Assembly: GCA_021397835.1 (NCBI GenBank)
Contig: JAJFZO010000344.1
Location: forward strand, 6,386,001 to 6,450,000
DNA: 64,000 bases
Source of the DNA: Moringa oleifera
Lineage: Eukaryota > Streptophyta > Magnoliopsida > Brassicales > Moringaceae
Direction of reading: 5' to 3'
Shown: positions 48,530 to 60,475 of the stretch, piece by piece
Position numbering within the stretch: position 1 is the stretch's first letter
Layout of the letters: each line of letters opens with the position of its first letter
Program-made: the position numbers and the translations under genes
The notes under the pieces: generated by a model
The model's database searches: none
Seen by the model: the letters and a program-made list of their open reading frames with translations, nothing else
What the model was told of the DNA's origin: nothing

Positions 48530-49430
48530 CAACTTTGTAATGCATTAAATTTAATTTTATATTTAATATTTTAATTCAAGTTAATTGAAACTTTAATAAA
48601 AATTTGAAAATTAAATATTTAAATTAAAATAACATACAATAAATTTTTACTTAAAAATTTTTTATGTATAAAAAATATTAAAATCTATGTAAATTATTTA
48701 AGTTTTTAAAAATATTTTAATCATAAAAATTCTTTTAATTTTTTATAATTCTTTCAGTCAAAATTAAATTAAATTAAAAAATTAAAAGTATAATTAATCA
48801 AATCGATCAAATCTTAAATTTAAAAAAGAGTATAATTTTTTATATTTATTATATATTTTTTTTGAAAAAATATTAGTAATATTTTTATTTAAAAATAATA
48901 CTTATGATAAATATCATTTTAAACTTTAAATTTTATTCTCGTTCTAATTAAAAATTTACTTTTAAAACTTATATAAACAGACTTTAATATTTTAATTTTA
49001 TCTAAATTAAATTTTATTAAAAAATTTACATATTAAATATATTTAAATTAAAAATATTTTACAATAAAATTTGACTTGTACTTTTTACGTATGTAAAAAA
49101 AATATATTAAAGCTATTATCAATATGAAAAAATTTAATTTTTTTAGTATCAAAATTAATTTTTTAAAAAATTTATTATTAAAATTTTAAAAAATTTATAA
49201 AAAATAGCTGTGTTAATTATTTTTTTTTTAAAATTTGACGAATAAAATTGAAATAAAGTGAAAATTTTATTTAAAATTTATTTAATAATTTTAATAATAA
49301 AAATATTATTAATTTTTTATAATTATTTTGAGTTAAGTTTAATTTAGATCGAATTTATTTAGATATATTTTTAAAATTATAGTTTAATTAAAAAATAATA
49401 AAATTTTAAAATTTAAATAATATTAATTTA
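48530..49430. repeat. AT-rich dispersed repeat family, two copies
   Basis: A partial copy (about 48530-48830) is followed by a nearly full one (about 48903-49430). The second begins GATAAATATCATTTTAAACT, which fits the MITE terminus, has the ATTTTAATTTTATCTAAATT block shared with 38725-39260, and ends in a decayed inverted terminus. Confidence 0.6.
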
Positions 49431-49489
49431 AATACTTAAGAGTATTAAAATTTAATAATTTTAAAAATTATTTCATTTTATTTATTATG

Positions 49490-50176
49490 ATAATAACTTA
49501 ATATTTCAATTTCCAGAGGCTGACCAAATGCAATTTGACGGCAAGGGGAGGTAGGAAGGTTACCGAACGCCAAACCACGTGGGCCCAAAGGAGGCCTGTA
49601 GTAACCAACAACCGAAAGCGCAGTAAACTCAGTTACCAGTTGAACGGTGGGAGCTGCGTGGGCCCATTTTTTCGTAGCTCTTAACGCGCTTTCGGTGGAC
49701 CCCACTGGACGTGAAATTGAAACCACGCACACATAATATCATTTTCTCTTCTACCGAACACTGTTTGCGTTTTAGTCACAAGTAAGACGCAGAGATGGAG
49801 AGAGGGAGAAAGAGAGAGATGGAGGGATAGGGAGCCAAAGAAGATGATGCTGATTAGAGAGTTTCACGGCGAAGAAGCATCGCAGATAACGCCAAATCGG
49901 ATAACGGATAGGAAGGAAAGACTTTAAAAAGAAAAGAAAAGAAAAGTGGTATAGTTTTGTGGTGGTGGAAGCTGTTTTGGATTTTTCTCATTATTGGCAT
50001 TTATTTCCTCGTGTCAAGCTACTTAAGTGTATCATATTTTGGTAGGCCTGAGTTCTTCCTACCTCGTGCCGCATGTTGGTCTCTTCGGCTGTTTTTGCTG
50101 TTGTCCATGATCATCATCGTTATAATCCATTCAAGAGTTACAGACACCACATAGTGTTGTTCTTGGGCTTCGAGAA
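49490..50176 (+). promoter_or_regulatory. CBP60 gene promoter and 5' UTR
   Basis: An abrupt change to GC-richer DNA. A G-box overlaps a GGGCCC site (CACGTGGGCCC, 49576-49586) and a second GGGCCC lies at 49660-49665; TGGGCC site II-type elements are common in plant promoters. A purine-rich leader (49.79-49.95 kb) precedes the coding start. No TATA box was assigned. Confidence 0.5.
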
Positions 50177-53100
50177 ATGTCACAGAAGAGGCAGCAAGAG
50201 GATGGCAAGGGTCGAGCAGAAGGGAATAGCCCAGAGGACAAGCGTCGAAGGATACCCACTTTGAGAAAGTAAAGATCCTTTTTGTTTTGCCTTAAATTTC
50301 TTCTTACGGTTATCTAAATTTTTATTTTTCTCTTTCTAGCTCTACGGGTACACATAGTGGAAATTTGGTTAGGCAGGGTGGATAATTGATTAAATGCAAC
50401 GGTGGGCTTATTTGTGTAATGAGGAAAGGATAATTACTATGGTTTAGTTTGTGAACTACGATGCAAATTGTAAGTGCAGGGTAATAAAGCTAGTTGTGTT
50501 TGTATTGAAATGCCTCAGGCAAGGTGGGAATTGACTGTAAATAGGAATTTGCCTTGGGTATCAGATAATCTTGAAGTGCTTTGGCTTTGCGGACTACAAT
50601 TGATATTCTTAATCTGAAGTTGAACAATGATTGCCACTGAACTATCTGCTTGTCTGGTGTCAATAGTTATAACTCTTTTGGTAAACCAAGATAATATTAC
50701 CAATAAACTGGTAATCTATCCCCTTTGAAATTGGTTGCCTTTGGATTGTCAAAGTGGACTATTGGAATGAATGTTCTTGTGATGGGGAAAGCCGTGGAAG
50801 GTGGTGAAAGATAGTCTCTATGAATTTGTCTAAGGCATGCCGTATGAGATACAAGGGCATTTCCCATGTGCTGTGATGAACTGAAAACCTGGAAAAGGAA
50901 ACTCAGTCTTTGCTTTTAGGTCACTATGTATGAAGCACAAAGGGCATAATTAACTTTCTGTTAGAAGTTGTGGTTTAACATCACCTATTTGTAAAATTAC
51001 TTGCAAAGTTTCCCTGTCAATACTTCTGAACTTTGACAAGCTGAGTATTCTATTGGGTTAGGCATATGAGAAAACTCTGATCTATTTTTTTTTTTTTTTT
51101 ACGTAGTGTTGTGCAGGAGGTGATGAAGATACAATCAGTCCAACATTTGTTGGAGCCAGTTCTGGAGCCCTTGATTCGTAGGGTGGTAAGTTTGTTTTCT
51201 AATTTAATCTTGTGCTTCGATTATCTATTCAGTGTCTTTTGGTTTTGAGGTGCTCTTCTTTTAATATAGTCAAACTAATGATATATGTTTGTTGGATCGT
51301 CAAGAATTGATGAGCTGAAAATCATACCTAAGACCCTCAAGAATAAAGGAAGTTTTTAAGTGAAATGTTGCATTGATGACCAGAGCACCTCCTATTTGGA
51401 GGTAGTCTGACGCTTTGTTCCTCATTGTAGCTGCACTTTTTTGCCCAAAGAGCCACTCCAATCATTTAGGTGGCAGTTAAGTCCCTGTCTCCTTCTCCAC
51501 CTGCTCCTTTTTCTTGGCTTGATAAGATGTGGGCAGGGGCTCTAATATCTTCAGGCACATTGCTCACCTTAGTTCTCATAGGTTCTTTTAGTTATTTGGG
51601 ATCCCAAGTTAATTATGAAGTGCTCAATGAGAGATCATGAACTTTCTCTGTTTTCAAATAAAAGAAATACTAATATTAGAGAATGGGAATCAACTATTCA
51701 CTGGGATTCAGTTGATTGAGCTAAGAATTGGTGTTAATTCATCCCAACATGTTTTCACAGGTAAAAGAGGAAGTTGAATTGGCTCTAAGAAAGCATTTAA
51801 CCAGCATGAAAAGGTAAGCACTGATAATTTCATTTTTGCAATATTTTCTCCTCCCACTCTAAGGAAACAGGAAGGAGAAGTATGGAATTTTTCAGACTGG
51901 AGGTTATGAAATCGACTTCCTCTGCTTCAAATTGTATGGCTGATGGTTTTTGTTCAACCATTTTCAGGAATAGTGAGAAAGACGTACATTGTTCTGAAAC
52001 AAGAAGCTTGCGACTTCAGTTCTTAAATAATCTCTCTCTTCCTGTCTTTACTGGGGCTCGAGTAGATGGAGAAGAATGTTCGAGTATAAAAGTAGCTTTG
52101 ATTGAATCTCTGACTGGGCAAATCGTCATCTCTGGTCCTGAATCCTCTGCAAAAGTGGAAATTGTTGTTCTTGAGGGTGATTTTGATGGTGATGAGGGTG
52201 ACAATTGGACAGCTGAAGAGTTTAAGAATAACATTGTCAGGGAAAGAGAAGGTAAGAAACCCCTTCTTACTGGAGATGCAACTCTAACTCTTAATGAAGG
52301 GATTGGCACAGTGGGTGAGATTTCATTTACGGATAACTCAAGCTGGACAAGGAGCCGGAGGTTCAGGCTTGGGGTAAGAATGGTGGACAACTTTGACGGA
52401 GTTAAAGTAAGAGAAGCAAAGACAGAATCCTTCATTGTTAGGGATCACCGTGGAGAATGTGAGCATTTATTTATCTACTTTTGATAAAAATAATTTGATT
52501 ATTAATTTTTATAGTAATTCTGCTTTCATCAGGCATATCTTGTAGACATTTGGTTAGTCAAAACATTTATCAGAAGAATGGAAGGGAAATCTATTGTAAC
52601 TTCTATTTTGGTTGCAGTGTATAAGAAGCACCATCCGCCACATTTATTTGATGAAGTATGGAGATTGGAGAAGATTGGAAAAGATGGAGCTTTTCACAAA
52701 CGTTTGAGTCAGGAAAATATTAATACTGTAAAGGATTTCCTCATTCTGCTCTTTGTAGACCCTGCAAGGCTCCGGCATGTAAGAATTACTGCTTTTATCT
52801 TGGGCATGGTACTACTACAGTAACGCTAACTATTTGGCTTTCATGGATTTCCTAGAACAAATTACGTAAATGTCCATGTCTTAATCCGATATACAGATTC
52901 TTGGCACGGGAATGTCTGCTAAAATGTGGGAAGTCACTGTGGAGCATGCACGGACATGTGTGCTTGATAAGAGGATGTTTGTGTACTGCCCTTCTACTTC
53001 TTCCCAGAAATCTGGTGTGGTTTTCAATGTTGTTGGACAAGTGATGGGATTGCTTCTGGAATGCCAGTTTGTTCCCATGGATAAGCTGTCTGAAAGTGAA

Positions 53101-53804
53101 AAGGTACACTCCTCTAACACATTGCATTTATTTTCTCTTAATTTTTTTCTTCATTTCTGACTTCTAACAATTAACTTTGCCATCAGGATGAAGCTCAGAA
53201 AATGGTAATTTCTGCATTTAAACACTGGGAGGAAGTCATCTCTTATGATGATGAAACTTGTCTCGTGAGAGCATTTTCGCACTTAACTAACAACGTGCTA
53301 TATGCCTCAAGCTCACCCAAGACGGAGGTTTCAAACGGGGGCAAGGTCTTGGCTTCTCACAAGATCAGTGGCTTTGATTATGCACAACCAAGTGCCTCTT
53401 CTCCTGATATCATGTCATCTATTTACTCTGTTGGGGGTGTGGGTGGCTTGGATGACTACCCTTTGCATGGTATTGAAAACATGGGTCTTAGATACGACCA
53501 GACACTGAGTTATCCCGACCAGATCACTAGCTCCTTGATGTGTGACACAGAGTCCATAACCCAAGCGTTTTGTGATGACAATCATCTGCCATTTTTTGAT
53601 CCCGAACTTGCATCGCAAGCTGATCTACAAAGTGCTGTCGATGGCTTCCTGTTGCCACGTCCTAATGCAAGTGCCGTTGGTAAAGCACAAAGGAGATGGA
53701 CGAAGCTGTCCAGCGTGCTGAAATGGTTCTCTATAAGGAGAATTGCAGCTTTAAGGAGAACCCGTGTCCGAGAAATTCCTAGATACAGTGACGGGCGCGT
53801 ATAA
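50177..53804 (+). CDS. CBP60: Calmodulin-binding protein 60 family (CBP60)
   Basis: Seven exons (50177-50268, 51107-51185, 51761-51813, 51968-52458, 52618-52778, 52897-53103, 53187-53804) give 566 residues. A basic N-terminus ([20 protein letters not shown]) is followed by the family signature [20 protein letters not shown] and [16 protein letters not shown]. The calmodulin-binding/DNA-binding domain runs from about residue 80 to 375 (for example [36 protein letters not shown] and RMFVYCP). A basic, Trp-containing helix near the C-terminus ([20 protein letters not shown], from about 532) is the likely calmodulin site, as in CBP60a-f and unlike CBP60g. The family acts in the nucleus, linking Ca2+ signals to salicylate and defence transcription. 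Which subgroup member this is cannot be fixed without a tree. A glycosyltransferase gene lies 0.7 kb downstream on the same strand. Confidence 0.93.
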
Positions 53805-54496
53805 TTGGCATTACAGAATGCAGACATATATTTAGTGATTGCTGCTGAATCAAATTTTTACTGATGTAGAATGCAGCACGGCAGATGTGTCATTAATTGT
53901 AGATATAGCTGGTAGTCTATAAATCTCAGCTTTGGTGGATGGAGACTCAGAAAACCCTATCTGTTCTGAAGCTGTAAATATTTGAACTTGGTTCGCACAA
54001 TTAGGCAGGTATCTGGCTGTAAACTTGTGGATGCTTCAGTTGAAGCTGAATATAAATGTAAAGCCTATGTGCTGGCACAGTAGTTTTCATGTTGCATCAT
54101 CTTTTTCAGTGGATGCAACTTCTCAATAAAGGTGAACTCTGTCCCCGTTTGTCCTTATACAGCAGTTTCTCATGGGTAAATCAGAGATGCTTTGTTTTCC
54201 ATGTTTCATATATGAAGAAGCTTGGCTGAAAATGAAAGTAAGATCATCCTGATGGTTTCCCACCTATTCGGTGAATGGCATCATCTTGTAGTTTGTCCGC
54301 TACACAGGTTAGTACGGAATCATTTCCCTGTGTCAAAACAAACAAATTGAGCTCATCTTGACCATAAGTGTCAATATGAACCAAAATTTCTACTGGACCA
54401 ACTTTTTTCCATGGTTAAGTATCTTTGAGAAGTCTTTAAACAAGGCCTTCTGTTTTTTATATTTGCCAAGGAAATTTAACACTTGCAGCAAAAGAA
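53805..54496. other. CBP60 3' UTR and UGT promoter
   Basis: The 692-bp spacer holds the presumed 3' UTR (an AATAAA at about 54125) and promoter of the downstream glycosyltransferase. No other gene. Confidence 0.5.
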
Positions 54497-56154
54497 ATGG
54501 AGAACAAAAGAGGTCATGTGATTGTGGTCACATATCCTGCCCAAGGCCACATAAACCCACTCCTCCAGCTTGCTAAATGCCTAGCCGCCAAAGGGCTGAA
54601 GGCCACTCTAGCCACCACCCACTACACTGTCAACTCGATAAAGGCCACCACTGTAGGCGTCGAGCCCATCTCGGATGGCTTCGATGAAGGGGGCTTCGGG
54701 CAAGCTCCAAGTCTAGAAGCGTACTTGGAGTCATTCAAAACAGTTGGTTCAAGAACTTTAGCAGAGCTCATAGTGAAGTTCGATCACTCAGGCTCCCCTG
54801 TGAACTGTATTGTATACGATTCACTACTTCCTTGGGCTCTTGATGTGGCAAAAGAATTCGGTGTTTATGCAGCTGTATTGTTGACTAACTCAGCTTCTGT
54901 CTGCTCCCTGTACCACCATATCCATCAGGGTCTCTTGACCTTGCCATTGAAGCCAGAAATGAACCCGGTGTCGTTGCCCGGCCTCCCTTCACTTGGTTAC
55001 TCCGACTTCCCAGGTTTTCTTGCAGAACCTGCTAGTCACTCTGCATATCTGGCAGTGATTTTGGAGAAATTTCGGAATCTAGATGAGACTGATTGGGTGT
55101 TCTGCAACTCCTTTGAAGAGCTGGAAACTGAGGTAATTACTGAACGATGTAAGTTCAAAGCTCTGTAGTTTATCAAACAATTGTTGATTCTTGAATAGAT
55201 ATACTACACAATTTGATCATACGGTTGAGAGATTGACTATTTATAGAGTTTGAGATGATTTCTCTAGATGGATAATTAAGATTTTTGAAAAGATCCTATG
55301 GTGCTTGGCATGACAGAAAAACTTGTTCAGATCTTTCCACATTTAATTTTATTGGTTAGCTAATGATTTTACTTTCTTTTTCTGTTTTTCTTTCGTTTTC
55401 TTGGGGGTGCCATTAACAGCTGGTGAAGGCCATGTCAGGATTCTGGCCCTTGAAGATGATAGGTCCAATGATCCCATCAGGCTGCCTAGATCATCGACAT
55501 GAAGGAGATACAGCTTATGGGGCCAGTCTGTGGAAGCCAACAAGTAATCAGTGCCTGAAGTGGTTGGACAGGAGCTCGCCCAAATCAGTGGTATACATAT
55601 CTTTTGGAAGCATGGCAGACGTTGCAGCTAAACAGATTGAAGAAATTGCGTGGGGATTGAAAGCATGCAACGTAACTTTCTTATGGGTAGTCAAGGATTC
55701 TGAAAACAAGTTGCCAGATGGGTTTGCAAACTCACTTAGTGATACAGGGATTGTCGTGACATGGTGCAACCAACTAGAGGTATTAGCTCACCAAGCCATC
55801 GGATGCTTCGTAACACATTGTGGATGGAACTCAACCTTGGAAGGATTGAGCCTGGGTGTGCCGATGGTGGGGATCCCACAGTGGAGTGACCAGCCAACTA
55901 ACGCTAAGTTTGTGGAGGAGGTCTGGAGAGTTGGAATCAGGGCTAAGAAGAATGAAGATGGAGTTGTACCGAGAGAAGAACTAGAGATGTGCATAAGGGA
56001 AGTTATGGTGGGAGAAAAGAGTGAAGAGATTAAGAGGAATGCTCTGCGATGGAGAGAGCATGCCAAGAGAGCTCTTAGTGCAGGTGGAAGCTCAGATAAG
56101 AACATCGATGACTTTGTTGTGAAGTTGCTGGAAGGAGGGAAGAAGGAGGTATAG
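54497..56154 (+). CDS. UGT74: UDP-glycosyltransferase, family 1 (UGT74-like)
   Basis: Two exons (54497-55132 and 55420-56154) give 456 residues, the normal length. The N-terminal acceptor half starts RGHVIVVTYPAQGHINPLLQ, with catalytic His at H18; its Asp partner is in IVYDSLLPWALD (D108). The C-terminal half carries the complete 44-residue PSPG donor-sugar box (about 327-370), from WCNQLEVLAHQ through THCGWNSTLEGLSLGVPM to PQWSDQ. The terminal Gln favours UDP-glucose. The phase-0 intron after SFEELETE is where many UGTs have theirs. UGT74 enzymes glucosylate salicylate, auxin-type acids, glucosinolate precursors or terpenoid acids in the cytosol; the substrate here is unknown. Convergent with the DCC-family gene on the other strand (544 bp between stops). 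Confidence 0.94.
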
Positions 56155-56698
56155 TCTTTTGTAACTCTAGAATCACCTTACTTGTGTTTTATGTATTTGC
56201 AAAACTTAACAAACTAGAAGATAAGTAGTTTCTTTCTATTAGAGAAGAGTTCTCTTCTTAAACTCCAATATGAAATTAGCTCACAAGTTATTAAACCAAC
56301 ATAAGGTGTTCTATTCTAGAATATGAAGAGAAAATCTTCAGTCTCTGCACTAAAGTTTCTCAGAATTGAAGTTTCTTATGCAAATAACAGGAAATTGGAC
56401 AGGATTTACAACATACTTCAATGAATGTAGAGAACCTATGCAAGAGCTGAAAGATATGTTTCATTTACATTTCTCATAACCAAGCACATTGTGATAAACT
56501 TAAATGGGATACTAATCAAGCATACTCCAGAGGCCAAAAGTAACTAACTAAGGGAAAATCTGGCATGCCTTAATGTGTTGCTGCAATTTAGGGTATAAGA
56601 ACTCAGAAGAAGGTAAATGTTGCAGCTTCATGAATCACATATGGAAGAAATTACAGAAGCACCTTTCAGAATCCTGTTCACTTGCAAGTAGTAAGAGT
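56155..56698. other. Convergent 3' regions of UGT and DCC genes
   Basis: Intergenic spacer where the two 3' UTRs converge. No gene or clear repeat. Confidence 0.5.
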
Positions 56699-59480
56699 TC
56701 ACTTCCTACAAGCATTGTTGCCGCATACTTCACCCTGTAAGGAAAACATAAAACCATGCATCTCTCATTATTTTCAGATAGTTCAAGAAGTTCTTGATCA
56801 GACCCAAGTGCCAGAAAACAGCTTTTTAGTTGGGATGGTGATGTGAACTACAGAAGGAAATTAACTTCAAGAAACAGATCTACTCTCTCTAATTTTGCAC
56901 TTATCAGTGTTAAACCATTCGGTCAAAATCAGTTTTGGGTACATGTGAATACTTCGAAAAATTGGATTCCATTGTTAATTTTGTTGTGTTTCATAAAATA
57001 TAAGAGTCATATAGTTGAAGCCATCAAATCCACAGAACTAGTGTTATAGGATTTGAAGCAATATTCACTCTTTAAATAACACAAGATCAGCTACACGATT
57101 CAGACTCTTTGCCTCATCCTGAATAAACATTCTGACTTGGAAACTCAGGTCCTTACAACCTCTAAAAGGTTTCTGTTGCTTGTCTTATTCAGTAATATGG
57201 TCATAAAATCCAGAATCATCCTTGAAAATGTCGGTTAACCAGCTGAACCATTCTATCACTTAACAAAAGTTTATAACAGAGTTACTTCACTTATTTCTGA
57301 ATATTTTGTTTTCCTATTGAATTTGTGTGAAAGCAATTGGAGAAAATTGACACTTAAATTTCATGCATAGTTCATACATGGAAATTTAATGACGGAGAGT
57401 ATGCCTACCTTGTTCTTCTTCCGTGCTTCTAGAACCTCTTCCAAGGGTGGTCGGCCTAAAGCCAGAATAGGCTGTTACTATTCATGATCAGAGGAATAAA
57501 AGAAAAGGGAGTACAATCCGTATCAGGACCCAGAGCAGCTAAAATCCGTCACTTTTTATTAACTTCCTTTGAAATATATTGCAGGAACACAAGGACATGA
57601 TATCAAAGAATGAGCTAAGAAGATTATGCCTCTTAGGAATTATGACAGGAAAATTATCTGACTGTAGAATGAATCTACCTGTAATCTGAAGGCGATATTT
57701 AGCCCAAACACCATATACTGCATCAGCTATTGTTGCAATCTGTAGAGAAGAAATCTTTTCAATTAATAATAAGATATGGATTGAGGGAAATAAAGGAAAA
57801 AAAAGCTTTCTTCTACTCACTTAAGTGCCTGAAAGAAAAGTAAACTGATTGATAAAACTACAAATGATAGAAACAGCAAAGACATACTGGTTCATATTTA
57901 GTGATTGCATAAACCCACCCAAGACCAACTTGTTCATATAATCTTCTGAATGCCTGAAATAGCATGCGTTAGTTACATGCATATTATGAAGGAAAAAGAG
58001 ACAAGGAAGAAAGACCGGTAAGCTGCTTATCTGAGAGGGTGTACAAGAAATCATTAACTTAGGTCATATCATGTATGTGGGCATTTGTTGCAATCAACTG
58101 AAGATAATTTGAGGTTCTGAATGGAAGCCTCAGTTCTTAATGCAACATAATGAATAAGATGTTCAATAAAAGAAAATCATCACCCAAAAAAAAAAAAAAA
58201 GAAAAAGAAAAGGCATTGTGCGCATTAGAAGTGACACTTAAATGCCAAACTTTTAGCAATTAAAAAGGAAAAAACAAAGAAAAACAAAATAACACATTGA
58301 GAAGGGCCATTTTGGAAAAACTGCCGATTTGGATAAGTACTTGATAGGAAATGGGAAAGGAGAACTACCTCTACATCTGTAACTACAGTTCCATCACAAA
58401 GGACTGCATGAATTCTCCCCATCACCTGAGGAAAAAATTTGTGAGTTAATTGAGAACATGTTGCTCTATGGTGCTATAGAGCTATAACACTCTCCATCAT
58501 GGAAGACCCAGGAAATTCACAAATCATAATATGTGAAATTTGGTACTCTAACTCCACATAGTCTCCAAAGTTATTTCTGATTGTATGAACAGGCTGTACT
58601 AGTACCCACTACTAACACCTCTTGATGTCCTGCATGTTATCTTAAACTCTAGTGATGGTTAACCTCTCAATTTAGGATATCTAAATTATTCGTGTACTTA
58701 CAGTCTCGTAATCTAGGCCTTGATTCTCTTCTGGAGAGTAGTCCTCTGAGCTTATGTTAACAAACTTTATGGTACCATACCTCTTATTCCTCTCCCTCAG
58801 CATATCGACCTGTCAACTTAAACAAATCAACCAAACCAATACCACCTTCATGCTACACACAAGCAAATCACCAACAAAAATATAAAAATCAAGCAACATG
58901 GGTTTTCTGAGTAGACCTCTCGCATGCAGAGAGGGCAATCTCCATCATAAAGCATTTTAATCTTCCAACCTTGAGGTGATTTATCTTCATCTTTTCCCTC
59001 GGGAGTAACAGGATCTGCAGTTGCTTCCTGTATTGCACGAATTGGATATTTATACCCTGCAAAAGAAAACTCCTTGCAATTGATATGCATATATTATGCA
59101 GTAGCCAAAATCAAATTTGTTATGCTCAAGTCTCGTATCTTTGCAGCTTGGTGATGATATTAATACAACAAATGGGTCAACACATCAACAATGACCAACC
59201 CAATCTAAGCTATCACATACACAAAATGCATAAAAAGAACAATACAAATCAGAGCTACCCATCACATGAAAATTGCTAGAGTGTACAATACTACAAAAGA
59301 AAGCATAAAAAATGAATAGAAAGTGAACTGACCTGTTTGGTAAATGGGCAAAGATGGGAATCCACGGAGAGGATGTGAAGGAGACGGATGAAAACTGAGA
59401 TTAAGATGGTGACGAATTGATAGCGCGGTTGGGTTTCGTTTCGCAATACAAGCAGCAGTAGCAGCTGCAGCTCCTCTCAT
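56699..59480 (-). CDS. DCC/DUF393 family thiol-disulfide oxidoreductase-like protein (At5g50100-like)
   Basis: Eight minus-strand exons (59333-59480, 58917-59056, 58702-58809, 58369-58425, 57888-57953, 57679-57739, 57409-57455, 56699-56734) give 220 residues. The first ~45 residues are rich in Arg, Ser, Ala and Pro with few acids, as in an organelle transit peptide (RGAAAATAACIAKRNPTALS). The DCC signature is MLYDGDCPLCMREV, with the CxxC pair at C90 and C93. It is followed by the family's YGTIKFVNISSEDY, GRIHAVLCDGTVVTDVEAFR and YAITKYEPIATIADAVYGVW. It ends GEVCGNNACRK. The CxxC motif and fold class suggest thiol redox activity, but the family's biochemical role is not established as far as I know. 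The small last exon (12 codons) was found by phase and is the least certain. Confidence 0.88.
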
Positions 59481-60207
59481 GGCCGTTGTTTATTGAGGAT
59501 CAATGTTTTTCATTGCTGAATTTACAAGTACCTTCCGATTTGTGGTTAACGGTTTCTGTCTGCGACTGTTGCGCGCACGTGGCCGCTTGGAGATCACCCG
59601 AACATGAAACGTTTGGTCTTCTTTTTCAAAGGAAAGAAGAGTGTGGGGGTATAAATGGTAAATAGGAAAATCTTGGGAAGCTACAAGAAAACTTTACAAT
59701 TAATATTGAGGAAATTGTCAAAATTGGCATCCCGTAACTTATTTTTTACAAAAAAAACTTTTTTTAATAAGTTAGTTTTTTTTAGCACTTACATGTATCA
59801 AAAAGATAAAAATACCCTCACAAAAGACAATGATACCCTCAAAATTAAAATAAATAACTCAAAATTTGAGGAGATTTGTCTGAATACTCTCTTTTTGAGG
59901 TTTCTCTCTCTTCGAGCTATATCTTTCTGCGCTCTCTGTTTTAGTTTTTTCTTCCGGATTTTGTATCCAAAATTCAAAGAAGGAATCGAAGGTAGTCATT
60001 GATATTTTTGCCTAATTGTCCTGAATAGAGAAGGAAGCTCGTGTTTTTCACAGCATATTTCTCAAGCTCGAGTTTTTCACTATATATTTGTCTTCAAAAT
60101 CAGAGCATGCTCGAGTAGGTGAAAAGGATGACAGGTATACCTATGAACAACAATGTAACTTAATTTGGTGCCCTCCGTTACATATGTGAATACATATGTT
60201 TGAAAAT
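59481..60207. other. DCC gene promoter side and possible left end of the MULE
   Basis: The first ~150 bases are the DCC gene's 5' flank. From about 59640 the sequence looks foreign: AT-rich, with a repeated ACCCTCA phrase (about 59813-59841) and a CT-rich stretch (59885-59960). The left terminus of the MULE probably lies here, but its partner terminus is outside the window, so no inverted repeat could be matched. Confidence 0.4.
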
Positions 60208-60384
60208 CTTGCCTTATTTGGTTTACCGTAACATCATTATGAAATTCCCACCTTATCTTCTAAAATTGTGCCTTATTTGGTCTATCGTAACATCATTATG
60301 AAATTCATACTTTATCTTTTAAAATCGTACCTTATTTGGTCTATCGTAACATCATTATGAAATTCATATATTATTTTTTAAAAT
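60208..60384. repeat. Three-copy 59-bp tandem repeat upstream of MULE transposase
   Basis: Three units at exactly 59-bp spacing. Each opens with a (T)CGTRCC-like word followed by TTATTTGGT, then CGTAACATCATTATGAAATT. Anchor bases are 60211, 60270 and 60329. Further AATCGTG or AATCGTAAC words continue to about 60444. Confidence 0.9.
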
Positions 60385-60475
60385 CGTGACAAGTTATAAA
60401 ATCGTGCTCATAAAATCGTAACAAGTTCATGTAATCGTGCCTGGTAATTTGAAATGTTTTCTTCGGCATTGCAGA

